Source of the DNA: JANQTF01 sp036835375
GTDB lineage: Bacteria; Bacteroidota; Bacteroidia; J057
Assembly (NCBI GenBank): GCA_036835375.1
Contig: DAITMB010000001.1
Coordinates: forward strand, 62,001 to 126,000
Direction of reading: 5' to 3'
DNA: 64,000 bases
The notes beneath the pieces are model-generated. The model was not told where the DNA came from, did no database searches, and saw only the letters and a list, made by a program, of their open reading frames with translations. A program made the position numbers and the translations under genes. Below, piece after piece: positions 23,539-31,686 of this stretch. Numbering within the stretch: position 1 is the stretch's first letter; the number at the start of each line of letters is the position of its first letter.

Positions 23539-26439
23539 TCATAAAATCTCCACTGGATGAAGCGCTTTTCGCTGCGTCCCATCCCAGATCTGATGCCGGC
23601 AAGAGGTGCCAGGCGCTACGATGACCGTGTCAGCTTCTGCTTTTCTCACCGAAGGAAATAAAACGAGTTCGCCCACTTTCATCGATAAGTCATAATGTTC
23701 CGCTTCATACCCAAAGGATCCGGCCATCCCGCAGCAACCCGAAGGTATCGACTCTACTTGAAAATTAGCTGGCAAAGAAAGCAGCGTGGTGGTTGGTTTC
23801 ATTGAGCTGAGCGCCTTTTGGTGGCAGTGGCCGTGAAGTAAGATGCGCTTGGGTTCGGCAGAAAAATCTGCTGAAGAAATTTTCCCCTTCTCTGCCTCTC
23901 CAGCCAGAAACTCTTCAATGGTGAGACAGTGGCGGGCCAAGTCTTTTGCAGCAGCGCGAGCCTCTGGGATCACGAGTTTCGGATACTCGTCCCGAAAGCT
24001 CAAAATTGCGGAAGGCTCCAAGCCAACCAGCGGTGTCTCCGCCGACACGAGGTCGCGGAAGGTGTGGACATTGTACATCGCCAAGCGGCGGGCTTCCTTC
24101 AGGAGTCCTTTGGACAGATAGGCACGACCGCTGTCCGCATGCCGCGGCATGAGGACTGTGTAGCCAAGCCGATGAAGCAGCTCTATGGCTTTTTGGCCGA
24201 CCGATGCGTCGTTGTAATTGGTAAACTCATCGCAAAAAAAGTACACCGCTCCTCTTGGCTTTTTTGAGCTAAACCTCGTTTCGTTTTTCTCATACCAAGA
24301 CCTAAGACTTTTGCTTAGCGCTGGAAGAGAGCGCTTGGAGGCGATGCCTAAGGTCTTTTTCAGCAGAGCGCTGGTGAAATAATTGCCCAGAAAGAAGTTG
24401 CTAATGCCGGGGATCTTGGCACCCAAGGCATTGATTTTCCCGATGTTGGCAATGGCCCTGGCACGGAGCGGGACCCCGTGTGATTGGTAATATTGATGCA
24501 GGAATTCCGCTTTGAGTGTCGCTACATCTACATTGGAAGGACATTCCGAAGCACATCCCTTGCAACTTAGGCAAAGGTCCATTACCTCGTAAATCTCTTT
24601 GCTGGCAAAGGGATTGTCGTCCTCACTGCGGGTGAGGATTTCTCGGAGGATGTTGGCGCGAGCGCGGGTAGTGTCTTTCTCGTTGCGGGTGGCCATGTAG
24701 CTGGGACACATGCTCCCCCCCGAGAGATGGGTTTTGCGACAATCTCCCGAGCCGTTACATTTTTCGGCAGCGCGCAGAATCCCTTCTGTGTCTGAAAAAT
24801 CAAAAATGGTCTTGAACTCCCGGGTTGGTTGGCCTGCTTCATAGCGCAGGTGAGTATCCATGGGCGGAGCATCCACGATTTTGCCGGGATTGAAAATATT
24901 TTGTGGATCCCATAGCTGCTTGACCCGGCGCAGAAATTCGTAATTATCCTCGCCGATCATCATAGGAATAAATTCTCCTCGGAGTCGGCCATCGCCATGT
25001 TCGCCCGAAAGAGACCCCCGATATTTTTTCACCAGCTTGGCTGTGTCATTTGCAATCTCTCGAAACAATCGACGGTCATGCGCTTCTTTGAGGTTGAGAA
25101 TGGGGCGAAGGTGAATTTCGCCTGCACCCGCATGGGCATAATACACAGCTTGCTGGCCGTGCGTGGCCATCATTCGTCCGAATTCCTCAATGTATTGCGG
25201 CAATTCCTCGATTGTGACAGCCGTATCTTCAATCACTGCCACGGCTTTTGCATCGCCGGGAATGTTGGAAAGCAGGCCCAGCCCAGCCGCCCTAAGGGAC
25301 CAGGCATTTTCCATTTCCTTGCCCCAGAGTTTCGGGAAGGCATAGCCATACCCGGCCGCCTGCATGTCGACAATCATTTCTGTCAATTGTGCATCCACTT
25401 CCTCTGAAGTGTCGCCCCCTGCCTCAATGACCAAGATGGCACCGGGATTTCCTTGTACAAAAAATCGGTACGGCTCGTACATTTTTTGCCCTTTGGTGCA
25501 ATCCAAGATGATTTTATCCATCAACTCCACAGCCCGGGGTCGGTGCTTCATGGTCAATTGCACAGCTCTCAAAGACTCCAACACTGAGGTAAAGTGAGCG
25601 CATACCAAGCCTGTGACAGCGGGAGGAAGGGGATCAAGATGGACCTTGATCTCGGTGAAGACAGCCAATGTACCTTCAGAGCCAGCTAGTAGCTTACAAA
25701 AGTTGAAGGGCTCGCCGCCTTCTGTGAACCTTTCGCTCTCCAGAAGGATATCGACAGCATAGCCGGTGTTTCGGCGATGGATCTCGGGCTTAGGAAAATG
25801 CTGGCGAATAGAATTTGCCTGCGACGGGAGAGAAAGCTCCTCGCGCATTTGGCGGTAAATTTGGGCTTCTAGGCTATTTCCTTCACATTTTGCATCAAAC
25901 TCGGCAGGAGTCAGCGAGCCGAAGGTCACCGCCGAGCCATCACTTAAAATGGCTTCCACCTCGATCGTGTGTTCCCTTGTGCTTCCATACACAATAGAAT
26001 AAGACCCGCAAGAGTTATTGCCGACCATGCCGCCGATCGTGGCACGATTGGCAGTGGAAGTGTTGGGACTGAAAAAAAGTCCATGAGGCTTCAAAAACGC
26101 ATTGAGGTCATTGCGAATCACGCCTGGCTGGACCTTAGCCCATCTTTCCTGCGCGTTGACTTCAAGGATCGCGGTCATGTATTTTGATACATCCACCACG
26201 ATGCCATTTCCTACGCATTGTCCGGCAAGGGAAGTGCCTGCTGCGCGAGGGACCAGGGCGTAGCCCTCCATTCTTGCAAAGTGTACCAGCTGAAGAAGGT
26301 CTTGCTTATGCTTGGGATGCGCCACGGCGAGGGGCATTTCGCGGTACACAGAGGCGTCGGTAGCATAGAGCGCCCGCATGGCGTGGTCAGTGTATAACTC
26401 GCCCTCCAAGGAGGCGGCGAGAATTCGAAGTTTGTCCAT
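23539..26439 (-). CDS. FAD-linked oxidase with Fe-S and CCG domains (GlcD-GlpC fusion)
   Basis: A large 966-residue oxidoreductase of the YdiJ/D-2-hydroxyacid dehydrogenase type. It has an N-terminal PCMH FAD-binding domain (PRAAGTSLAGQCVGNGIVVDV; GGMVGNNSCGSYSIVYGS) and the FAD-oxidase C-domain (LSGEHGDGRLRGEF). Next is a ferredoxin-like part with Cys561, Cys567 and Cys578 and a second cluster Cys623, Cys626, Cys629, Cys633. Last come the CCG repeats (LHGHCHQKAL, SGCCGMAGSFGYE) seen in GlpC/LldE. It probably oxidises a 2-hydroxyacid such as D-lactate or 2-hydroxyglutarate and passes electrons through the clusters to the quinone pool. Substrate is not identifiable. A TACCTTTG -7 match is at 26481-26488, about 40 bp upstream. 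Confidence 0.9.
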   Translation of the reverse strand: MDKLRILAASLEGELYTDHAMRALYATDASVYREMPLAVAHPKHKQDLLQLVHFARMEGYALVPRAAGTSLAGQCVGNGIVVDVSKYMTAILEVNAQERWAKVQPGVIRNDLNAFLKPHGLFFSPNTSTANRATIGGMVGNNSCGSYSIVYGSTREHTIEVEAILSDGSAVTFGSLTPAEFDAKCEGNSLEAQIYRQMREELSLPSQANSIRQHFPKPEIHRRNTGYAVDILLESERFTEGGEPFNFCKLLAGSEGTLAVFTEIKVHLDPLPPAVTGLVCAHFTSVLESLRAVQLTMKHRPRAVELMDKIILDCTKGQKMYEPYRFFVQGNPGAILVIEAGGDTSEEVDAQLTEMIVDMQAAGYGYAFPKLWGKEMENAWSLRAAGLGLLSNIPGDAKAVAVIEDTAVTIEELPQYIEEFGRMMATHGQQAVYYAHAGAGEIHLRPILNLKEAHDRRLFREIANDTAKLVKKYRGSLSGEHGDGRLRGEFIPMMIGEDNYEFLRRVKQLWDPQNIFNPGKIVDAPPMDTHLRYEAGQPTREFKTIFDFSDTEGILRAAEKCNGSGDCRKTHLSGGSMCPSYMATRNEKDTTRARANILREILTRSEDDNPFASKEIYEVMDLCLSCKGCASECPSNVDVATLKAEFLHQYYQSHGVPLRARAIANIGKINALGAKIPGISNFFLGNYFTSALLKKTLGIASKRSLPALSKSLRSWYEKNETRFSSKKPRGAVYFFCDEFTNYNDASVGQKAIELLHRLGYTVLMPRHADSGRAYLSKGLLKEARRLAMYNVHTFRDLVSAETPLVGLEPSAILSFRDEYPKLVIPEARAAAKDLARHCLTIEEFLAGEAEKGKISSADFSAEPKRILLHGHCHQKALSSMKPTTTLLSLPANFQVESIPSGCCGMAGSFGYEAEHYDLSMKVGELVLFPSVRKAEADTVIVAPGTSCRHQIWDGTQRKALHPVEIL

Positions 26440-26480
26440 AGGCTTGGGAGCGGTGCGTGTAAGTTCTCTGCAAGTACCTT

Positions 26481-26488
26481 CAAAGGTA
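26481..26488 (-). promoter_or_regulatory. -7 element TACCTTTG of the oxidoreductase gene
   Basis: Exact TAnnTTTG match on the minus strand, about 42 bp before the ATG. No clear TTG at -33. The surrounding bases form a near-palindrome (TACCTT-CA-AAGGTA), which could be an operator or chance. Confidence 0.45.
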
Positions 26489-26588
26489 GAAAAAGGAGAG
26501 AATCTGCCGCTAGGTAGTTGAACTGCCAGCCTAAGACTTTGTTGATGCTACAACCTCCTTTCGGAGAGGAACTCAATGATGGGTGTAC

Positions 26589-28145
26589 TTAATTTGGACT
26601 TTGGAGAAATCGGATCATGTCCTCACCTTGTTGAATGTGCTCTGGCAGAGAAGTCATTTCTACAAGCGCCTCGTTGTTCGCGATTTTTGCAATTTTCCCT
26701 GTCCATATTTTGCCATCGGCGACTGCCCATACCGAGTCGTATTCAGGAGAATGAGTCACCTGCCATTTGTGGTCGGAAAGCGAGGCCATTCGAAGACTTT
26801 TTCCTTTACTGGATGCGATTGCTACCCGCGAGAAGGCCGTTTGCTGTCCTCCCGGATGACCTTTTGACGCGAGAAAGAGACTAAGATTGAAAGGGTGAGA
26901 TGGAGTTTCTATCGGAGAATCTGCGTAATAGCCAAATTGGGCTAGTGGATATTCGATTATTTTGCTTGCAGCTTCCATCTCGCCATCTTTCTTTGCCTCC
27001 CAAGCCCTGATCGCTGCTTCGTGATCCAGTAGTGCGCGGGCTTTTGCTTTTTCAAAGGCCTGTATCTGCAAAAGAATGGCTTTTCGCTGTGCCATTTGCT
27101 CATGATACTCGCTCAGGCGGGTTTCGAATAATGCCATCGCTTGCTCCTCCGTGTTTGCTGGGTAGGGGCGAGCGATCACCCGTCGAATGTCTAGCCCCCC
27201 AGCGCTGTTGCTGCGAGAGAAATTGAGCTCGAAAGTTCCTTTTCGGATAGGCTTGACATGGACCTGGCCCCAGGTATCATCAATGAGTCCAGCTTCCCAA
27301 GGATCAGTGGAGCCAGGCTCTGGGAGATATTCCCAAAATACAATGGGGCGCTCACGAAATTGCGGTAGGTCGTCTCGATTTCGCACCTTCACGCCAAATG
27401 GCTTGCGAGGAGGAACTGGGGCTGGAACCAACTCTGGGATGCCTTGGTCACTGGCTTGCTGTGACAAAATGGTAGGCGCTGCTGGCCGAGGAATCGGTGT
27501 AGCGGGGTTGGTGGATAAGTAGCTAAGAGAATTTCCTTTGATGGGTGTCCAGATCTGCTCGGTACGCTGCCAGGCATAGAGGTTATCTCCACCCTGAAAA
27601 ATCTGCAACGTCGCGCCAGGTAGCTGCGAAACGGGTTGACCATCAATGGATGCAAAGATTCCCAAAGGTTGTTCCGCGCCAAAAACCCCACTCACAAACT
27701 GTTCCGCAGCTTGGTCGAGCAGTCGATAGCTAATCCGAAGCGTCTGCCCTTCACGGAGGGAATCGCGCAAAGTGCTAGCCGGAAGGTATAAATTGACATT
27801 TTGGGACAGGTTGAACAAGGTGTCTTTCGCTGTAGTCACTTCCCACGTATGCTCGGGGATCAAGGGAGAATCGAAGATAGTAGTATTAGCAGCAGGATCT
27901 GAGTCAGTGGGTGCCAGAGCCTTGGACGCAGGGTCAGAAGAGATCGCAAAGTAAACCAACAGCAACACCCCAACGGCTGCCATGGCCCAGCCAATGATGG
28001 CGCCGGTATGCGAATGGGATTTTGGCAGGTCATCGATCTGCTTCGCCGCTTGGAACTGAGCATACAGCTCATCAAAGTTCTGACGATTGCGGATTTCTTC
28101 GGAATCGGGCGGGGTAGGGTCGATATGAATTTGGTAGCGTGGCAT
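26589..28145 (-). CDS. Single-pass membrane protein, probable partner of the sigma factor
   Basis: The product has 518 residues: a cytoplasmic N-terminus of about 47 residues (MPRYQIHIDP, then an acidic helix with DELYAQFQAAKQIDDL), one membrane span at about 48-69 (IIGWAMAAVGVLLLVYF), and a 440-residue extracytoplasmic part. This layout, and the position 19 bp after a sigma factor gene, fits a membrane anti-sigma factor. I see no zinc anti-sigma motif or standard ASD. The outer part has a proline-rich linker (about 220-260), a helix rich in Gln/Ala/Lys (about 370-420) and a beta-rich end. The frame is open 56 codons further upstream, but that stretch overlaps the sigma gene, so the ATG at 28145 is used. 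Function is inferred from context. Confidence 0.6.
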   Translation of the reverse strand: MPRYQIHIDPTPPDSEEIRNRQNFDELYAQFQAAKQIDDLPKSHSHTGAIIGWAMAAVGVLLLVYFAISSDPASKALAPTDSDPAANTTIFDSPLIPEHTWEVTTAKDTLFNLSQNVNLYLPASTLRDSLREGQTLRISYRLLDQAAEQFVSGVFGAEQPLGIFASIDGQPVSQLPGATLQIFQGGDNLYAWQRTEQIWTPIKGNSLSYLSTNPATPIPRPAAPTILSQQASDQGIPELVPAPVPPRKPFGVKVRNRDDLPQFRERPIVFWEYLPEPGSTDPWEAGLIDDTWGQVHVKPIRKGTFELNFSRSNSAGGLDIRRVIARPYPANTEEQAMALFETRLSEYHEQMAQRKAILLQIQAFEKAKARALLDHEAAIRAWEAKKDGEMEAASKIIEYPLAQFGYYADSPIETPSHPFNLSLFLASKGHPGGQQTAFSRVAIASSKGKSLRMASLSDHKWQVTHSPEYDSVWAVADGKIWTGKIAKIANNEALVEMTSLPEHIQQGEDMIRFLQSPN

Positions 28146-28164
28146 GGGTAGGAGGAGTAGCCCT

Positions 28165-28761
28165 TCAGCTGGAGATTTTGCGAAGGGATTGTTCCATGAT
28201 GTTCTTAAGTTTTTTGAGGAGGCGGTGCATGCGCACCTTGGCGTAGTTTTCAGTGATGTCGCACACGAAAGCCAAGTCTCGGAAAGAGAGTTTTTCGAAA
28301 AAGCGCATCTCAATAAACTCGATTTCTTCGGACGTCAAAGACTGAAAGCTGAGGATCAGGGCATCGCTGCAGGTCTCATAAGCAAGTGGTTCGGCCTCTT
28401 CTGCCTCGGCCATCGACTCGATGATCTCGACCAACCCACCGCTGTCTATGCTCACGTGGCGGGTCTTGGTTTCGTCTCGGAAATACTGATTGACTTCGTT
28501 GGCGGCGATTCGATAGAGCCATGCAGAAAATGGCAGACCACGAAATTGGTAGTTAGGGAGGTTGTGCAGGGCCTTTAGGAAAATTTGCGAGACGAGATCG
28601 TCTGCAAGATCCATGTTTCTCACTTTTTTGAACACAAATCGAAAAATGGCCTCATGGTATCTCCGATACAGGGGGTCAAAAAGCCGTAGATTCCGCTGTG
28701 CGGCTTCCACAAGAAGTTGCTCTTCTTGGATCTGTGCGGTAGAATGCGAAATCCTGGTCAA
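28165..28761 (-). CDS. RNA polymerase sigma factor, ECF-like
   Basis: A sigma-70-family factor of 198 residues. Region 2: LFDPLYRRYHEAIFRFVFKK, LADDLVSQIFLKAL, then PFSAWLYRIAANEVNQYFR, the conserved -10-binding helix. Region 4: SFQSLTSEEIEFIEMRFFEKLSFRDLAFVCDI, then ENYAKVRMHRLLKKLK, the -35-binding helix-turn-helix. No region 1.1 or 3, as in ECF factors. The start at 28761 gives an unusually polar N-terminus of about 15 residues; internal starts are possible. It is the first gene of a two-gene unit with the membrane protein that follows, probably its regulator. Its regulon is not evident, and no other gene here carries an obvious shared promoter. Confidence 0.88.
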   Translation of the reverse strand: MTRISHSTAQIQEEQLLVEAAQRNLRLFDPLYRRYHEAIFRFVFKKVRNMDLADDLVSQIFLKALHNLPNYQFRGLPFSAWLYRIAANEVNQYFRDETKTRHVSIDSGGLVEIIESMAEAEEAEPLAYETCSDALILSFQSLTSEEIEFIEMRFFEKLSFRDLAFVCDITENYAKVRMHRLLKKLKNIMEQSLRKISS

Positions 28762-28830
28762 AGGAATTGGGGTGTAGGGTGGCTTCGATCTGATGGTAGA
28801 ATGAAGAAGAGGAAAAAAGTTACAGCGTTT

Positions 28831-28859
28831 TCCTAAGAGTGTCGCATGGTGTAGCTTTG
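28831..28859 (+). promoter_or_regulatory. Promoter of the DbpA-like helicase gene, possibly leaderless
   Basis: The -7 element TAGCTTTG is at 28852-28859, and a weak -33 (GTTTTC) ends 20 nt upstream. The ATG follows at 28864, so transcription would begin at or very near the start codon. Confidence 0.45.
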
Positions 28860-28863
28860 CAAG

Positions 28864-30333
28864 ATGTTTAGTGGTGGCAATTTTTCACGTTATGAGCTTC
28901 ACCCCAGGGTGGTAGAAGCCGTGGAGTCTTTGGGATTTTATGAACCTACCCTGGTGCAGGAGAAGGTGATCCCGCTGTTTCTCCAGAAAAAAAATCTTAT
29001 CGTCGAGGCGCCCACAGGCACCGGGAAGACGGCTGCTTATGGCTTGCCGCTGATCACCCGACTGGATTTGATGAAAAAAAGCACCCAAGCATTGGTCTTG
29101 GTGCCTTCTCGGGAGCTGGCGATGCAAATCCAGCGGATGCTCCAAAGTTTTTTTGCGGGGGATCAGCTCCGCGTGGCGGCTGTGTATGGTGGCGTGCCGA
29201 TGGAAGAGAGCTTTCAGGCGGTGAAAAGTGCTGCCCATATTCTGGTCGCTGTGCCAGGCAGGCTCAAGGACTTGATGTCTCACTATCAGTGGGATTTTTT
29301 GTGGCGAGACATACGCTTTCTCATCATCGACGAAGGTGATAAACTGCTGGAGCAGGGATTTCAACGAGATTTCGACCATTTGAGGGAGCACATTCGCAGT
29401 ACTGCACAGATAGGATTTTTTTCCGCAACGATCTCTCCGGATGCTGAAGCCATGATGCGGGAGCGATTTCGACCCGTGAAACTCGTCCGGATGAAGCCTA
29501 AAGATCTGCTCAAGACCTTGAGTTTCTATGAAATCCAGGCGAAAGAAGGACAGCGGGAAGCCTACCTCGCAGGATTGCTATCACAATACAAAGTGCACAA
29601 GGCCTTGATATTTGCCGGGAGAAGAGAGGCGGTTTTGACCCTCACGGGCTTTCTGCGCAACTGCGGGTTTCGCACGGAATCCTACTATGGCAATCAGGAT
29701 CAGAAAGAGCGGGAACAAATCCTTTGGCGCTTCAAAGAGGGGCACATAGACTATCTCGTGGCTTCGGACCTCGCGGCCAGGGGGCTAGACGTCCCGGATT
29801 TGCCCGCCGTGATCAACCTCTCTATGCCAGAGGAATATGATTTTTACCTTCACCGGGTGGGAAGAACGGGCCGGGCTGGAAACAAGGGCAAAGTGTACAA
29901 CATTTTGGTGAGTGAGATGGAGCGAATTCATTTGCAAAATCACCATCGATTGCTGGATATGCCGCTGAAGGAAATGGCTGTGAAGCCCCTGGACAAGCGC
30001 AGTACTGAAGCCTCCGAGCAGGACAAATGGACCAAATATCACCTCTCCCGCGGAAAAAAAGATAAAATTCGCAAGGCTGACATTGTGGGCTTTTTTACCA
30101 GCGAAGTAGGGATGCAGGCGGAAGATATCGGCACCATTACGCTGTATGATGAGCACGCAATCGTGGATCTTCCCAAGCATTCATACGACCTGCTTGACGG
30201 TTTACCCGACCCTTTGATTATGAAAGGAAAGACCCTCAAAATCCGGAAGTATTCCGTAAAGGAACAAGAAACGCGTGCACGTGCTGTCCATCGTCTGAAG
30301 CAAGATCGTCGAAATCCTCGCCCATCGGAATAA
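28864..30333 (+). CDS. DbpA-like DEAD-box RNA helicase with DEGD motif
   Basis: An RNA helicase of 489 residues. Q-motif region YEPTLVQEKVIPLF; Walker A APTGTGKT at 49-56; motif Ia PSRELAMQ; motif II reads DEGD at 156-159 instead of DEAD; motif III SATIS; motif V DLAARGLDVP; motif VI HRVGRTGRAG. The C-terminal part (about 395-470: DIVGFFTSEVGMQAEDIGTITLYDEHAIVDL) is the RNA-binding domain of DbpA, which targets 23S rRNA hairpin 92. A ribosome-assembly role is likely. The Ala to Gly change in motif II is conservative and probably leaves ATPase activity intact. The ATG at 28864 lies right behind a -7 element, so the mRNA may be leaderless. Confidence 0.9.
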   Translation: MFSGGNFSRYELHPRVVEAVESLGFYEPTLVQEKVIPLFLQKKNLIVEAPTGTGKTAAYGLPLITRLDLMKKSTQALVLVPSRELAMQIQRMLQSFFAGDQLRVAAVYGGVPMEESFQAVKSAAHILVAVPGRLKDLMSHYQWDFLWRDIRFLIIDEGDKLLEQGFQRDFDHLREHIRSTAQIGFFSATISPDAEAMMRERFRPVKLVRMKPKDLLKTLSFYEIQAKEGQREAYLAGLLSQYKVHKALIFAGRREAVLTLTGFLRNCGFRTESYYGNQDQKEREQILWRFKEGHIDYLVASDLAARGLDVPDLPAVINLSMPEEYDFYLHRVGRTGRAGNKGKVYNILVSEMERIHLQNHHRLLDMPLKEMAVKPLDKRSTEASEQDKWTKYHLSRGKKDKIRKADIVGFFTSEVGMQAEDIGTITLYDEHAIVDLPKHSYDLLDGLPDPLIMKGKTLKIRKYSVKEQETRARAVHRLKQDRRNPRPSE

Positions 30334-30461
30334 CGGAATAAAGTAATTCCTCAGATCGATGGAATTCGCTCATAAATGCTTAGAATCCCTCCGTTCAACA
30401 AGATTTTTGCGGGTTGGACGAAGGTTTCTCCTTACTCTTTTGACCACCATTTGTAGCTTGT

Positions 30462-31571
30462 ATGATGAAAAAGTATCGAGTGATTCTCTATCTGATTTTG
30501 TTTCCGCTCCTCATGATCTTTCTGTATTTCGCAGGAGTGATTGGCTATGGCATGATCACAGATTACCGGCCTGCCCCTCAAGAAAACATGAGTACCTATG
30601 GGCAGGGAAGTGTGGAAACCCTGCCGGATACGCTGTCGATTGTCACTTGGAACATCGGTTATGCCGGTCTTGGTGCAGAGTCCGACTTTTTTTACGACGG
30701 CGGAAAAACAGTTCGGATGCCCGCCGCTGTCGTGAAGAAAAATTTGGAGGGGATTTCTGCTAAGTTACGCGACTGGCGCAACGAGGTGGATGTCTTCTTT
30801 CTGCAGGAGGTCGATCGCTCTGCCAAGCGGAGTTGGGACACAGATCAGTTTGCCGACTTGAAAGCGTTGCTTCCGGGATTTGCAGGGGTTTTTGCACCGA
30901 ATTACGTCGTGAAATTTATCCCGATTCCCTTTCAAGATCCGATGGGACATGTGAATGCTGGCATCACGACTTTTTCCAAGTCCACCCCTACGTCCTCAGT
31001 GAGGCACTCTTACGAGGGAAATTTTGATTGGCCTACCTACTTATTTTTTCTAGACAGATGCTTCCTGCTCCAGCGCTTTCCTGTGGCAGACGGCAAGGAG
31101 CTGGTATTGATCAACACTCACAACTCTGCTTATGACGATGGCACATTGAAGCAGCGACAAATGATTCAGCTCAAGGAAGTCTTGCTGGATGAGTATGCGC
31201 TGGGAAATTACGTGATCGTGGGAGGAGACTGGAATCAATATCCCGCTACTTATACAGGCCATCCCGGCTTCGAATGGAAGAAGACGGAGGAAAATGCCAA
31301 ATTCTTTGTGCCTGAAGTGTATCCCGATACCGGTTGGACTTGGGCTTGGGATCCCGCAGCTCCTACCAATCGGCAATTGCGTACGTCCTTCATTCCATCA
31401 TCAACCCCAAGAGTCGTGCTCGACTATTTTCTCCTTTCTCCTAACGTGGCGCTTGATACTGTCACGACTTTCGACGAGGCATTCAAGTACTCAGATCACA
31501 ATCCTGTCAAGGTGAAGGTAAGGCTGAAAAGGGAGTCAGACCCTGTCGAGGAAGTTCTTTCTGCGTCTTGA
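30462..31571 (+). CDS. Endonuclease/exonuclease/phosphatase family protein, membrane-anchored
   Basis: A 369-residue EEP-fold hydrolase with one N-terminal hydrophobic segment (ILYLILFPLLMIFLYFAGVIG). Catalytic blocks: SIVTWNIGYAGLG, VFFLQEVDR (metal Glu), LINTHNSAYDD, IVGGDWNQYP (Asp/Asn pair) and the final SDHNPVKV (Asp-His). Members cleave phosphodiesters of nucleic acids, phosphoinositides or sphingomyelin; the membrane anchor suggests a periplasmic or surface substrate. No cleavage site is obvious after the first segment, so it is probably tethered. A convergent terminator closes the gene. The start is the first of two adjacent ATGs. Confidence 0.88.
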   Translation: MMKKYRVILYLILFPLLMIFLYFAGVIGYGMITDYRPAPQENMSTYGQGSVETLPDTLSIVTWNIGYAGLGAESDFFYDGGKTVRMPAAVVKKNLEGISAKLRDWRNEVDVFFLQEVDRSAKRSWDTDQFADLKALLPGFAGVFAPNYVVKFIPIPFQDPMGHVNAGITTFSKSTPTSSVRHSYEGNFDWPTYLFFLDRCFLLQRFPVADGKELVLINTHNSAYDDGTLKQRQMIQLKEVLLDEYALGNYVIVGGDWNQYPATYTGHPGFEWKKTEENAKFFVPEVYPDTGWTWAWDPAAPTNRQLRTSFIPSSTPRVVLDYFLLSPNVALDTVTTFDEAFKYSDHNPVKVKVRLKRESDPVEEVLSAS

Positions 31572-31602
31572 TAGCATCTCCGAATATCAGATATAAAAAA
31601 AT

Positions 31603-31631
31603 CAAAAAGCCCGGCAATGCCGGGCTTTTTG
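31603..31631. terminator. Bidirectional terminator
   Basis: AAAAAGCCCGGC / GCCGGGCTTTTT around a two-base loop, symmetric in A and T runs. It lies between the convergent EEP gene and the TPR gene and can stop both. Confidence 0.9.
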
Positions 31632-31686
31632 ATTGGTATCGGAAAGTCAACTTCATCCTTTCGAGGAGAGAATTGCCGTACTGTTT

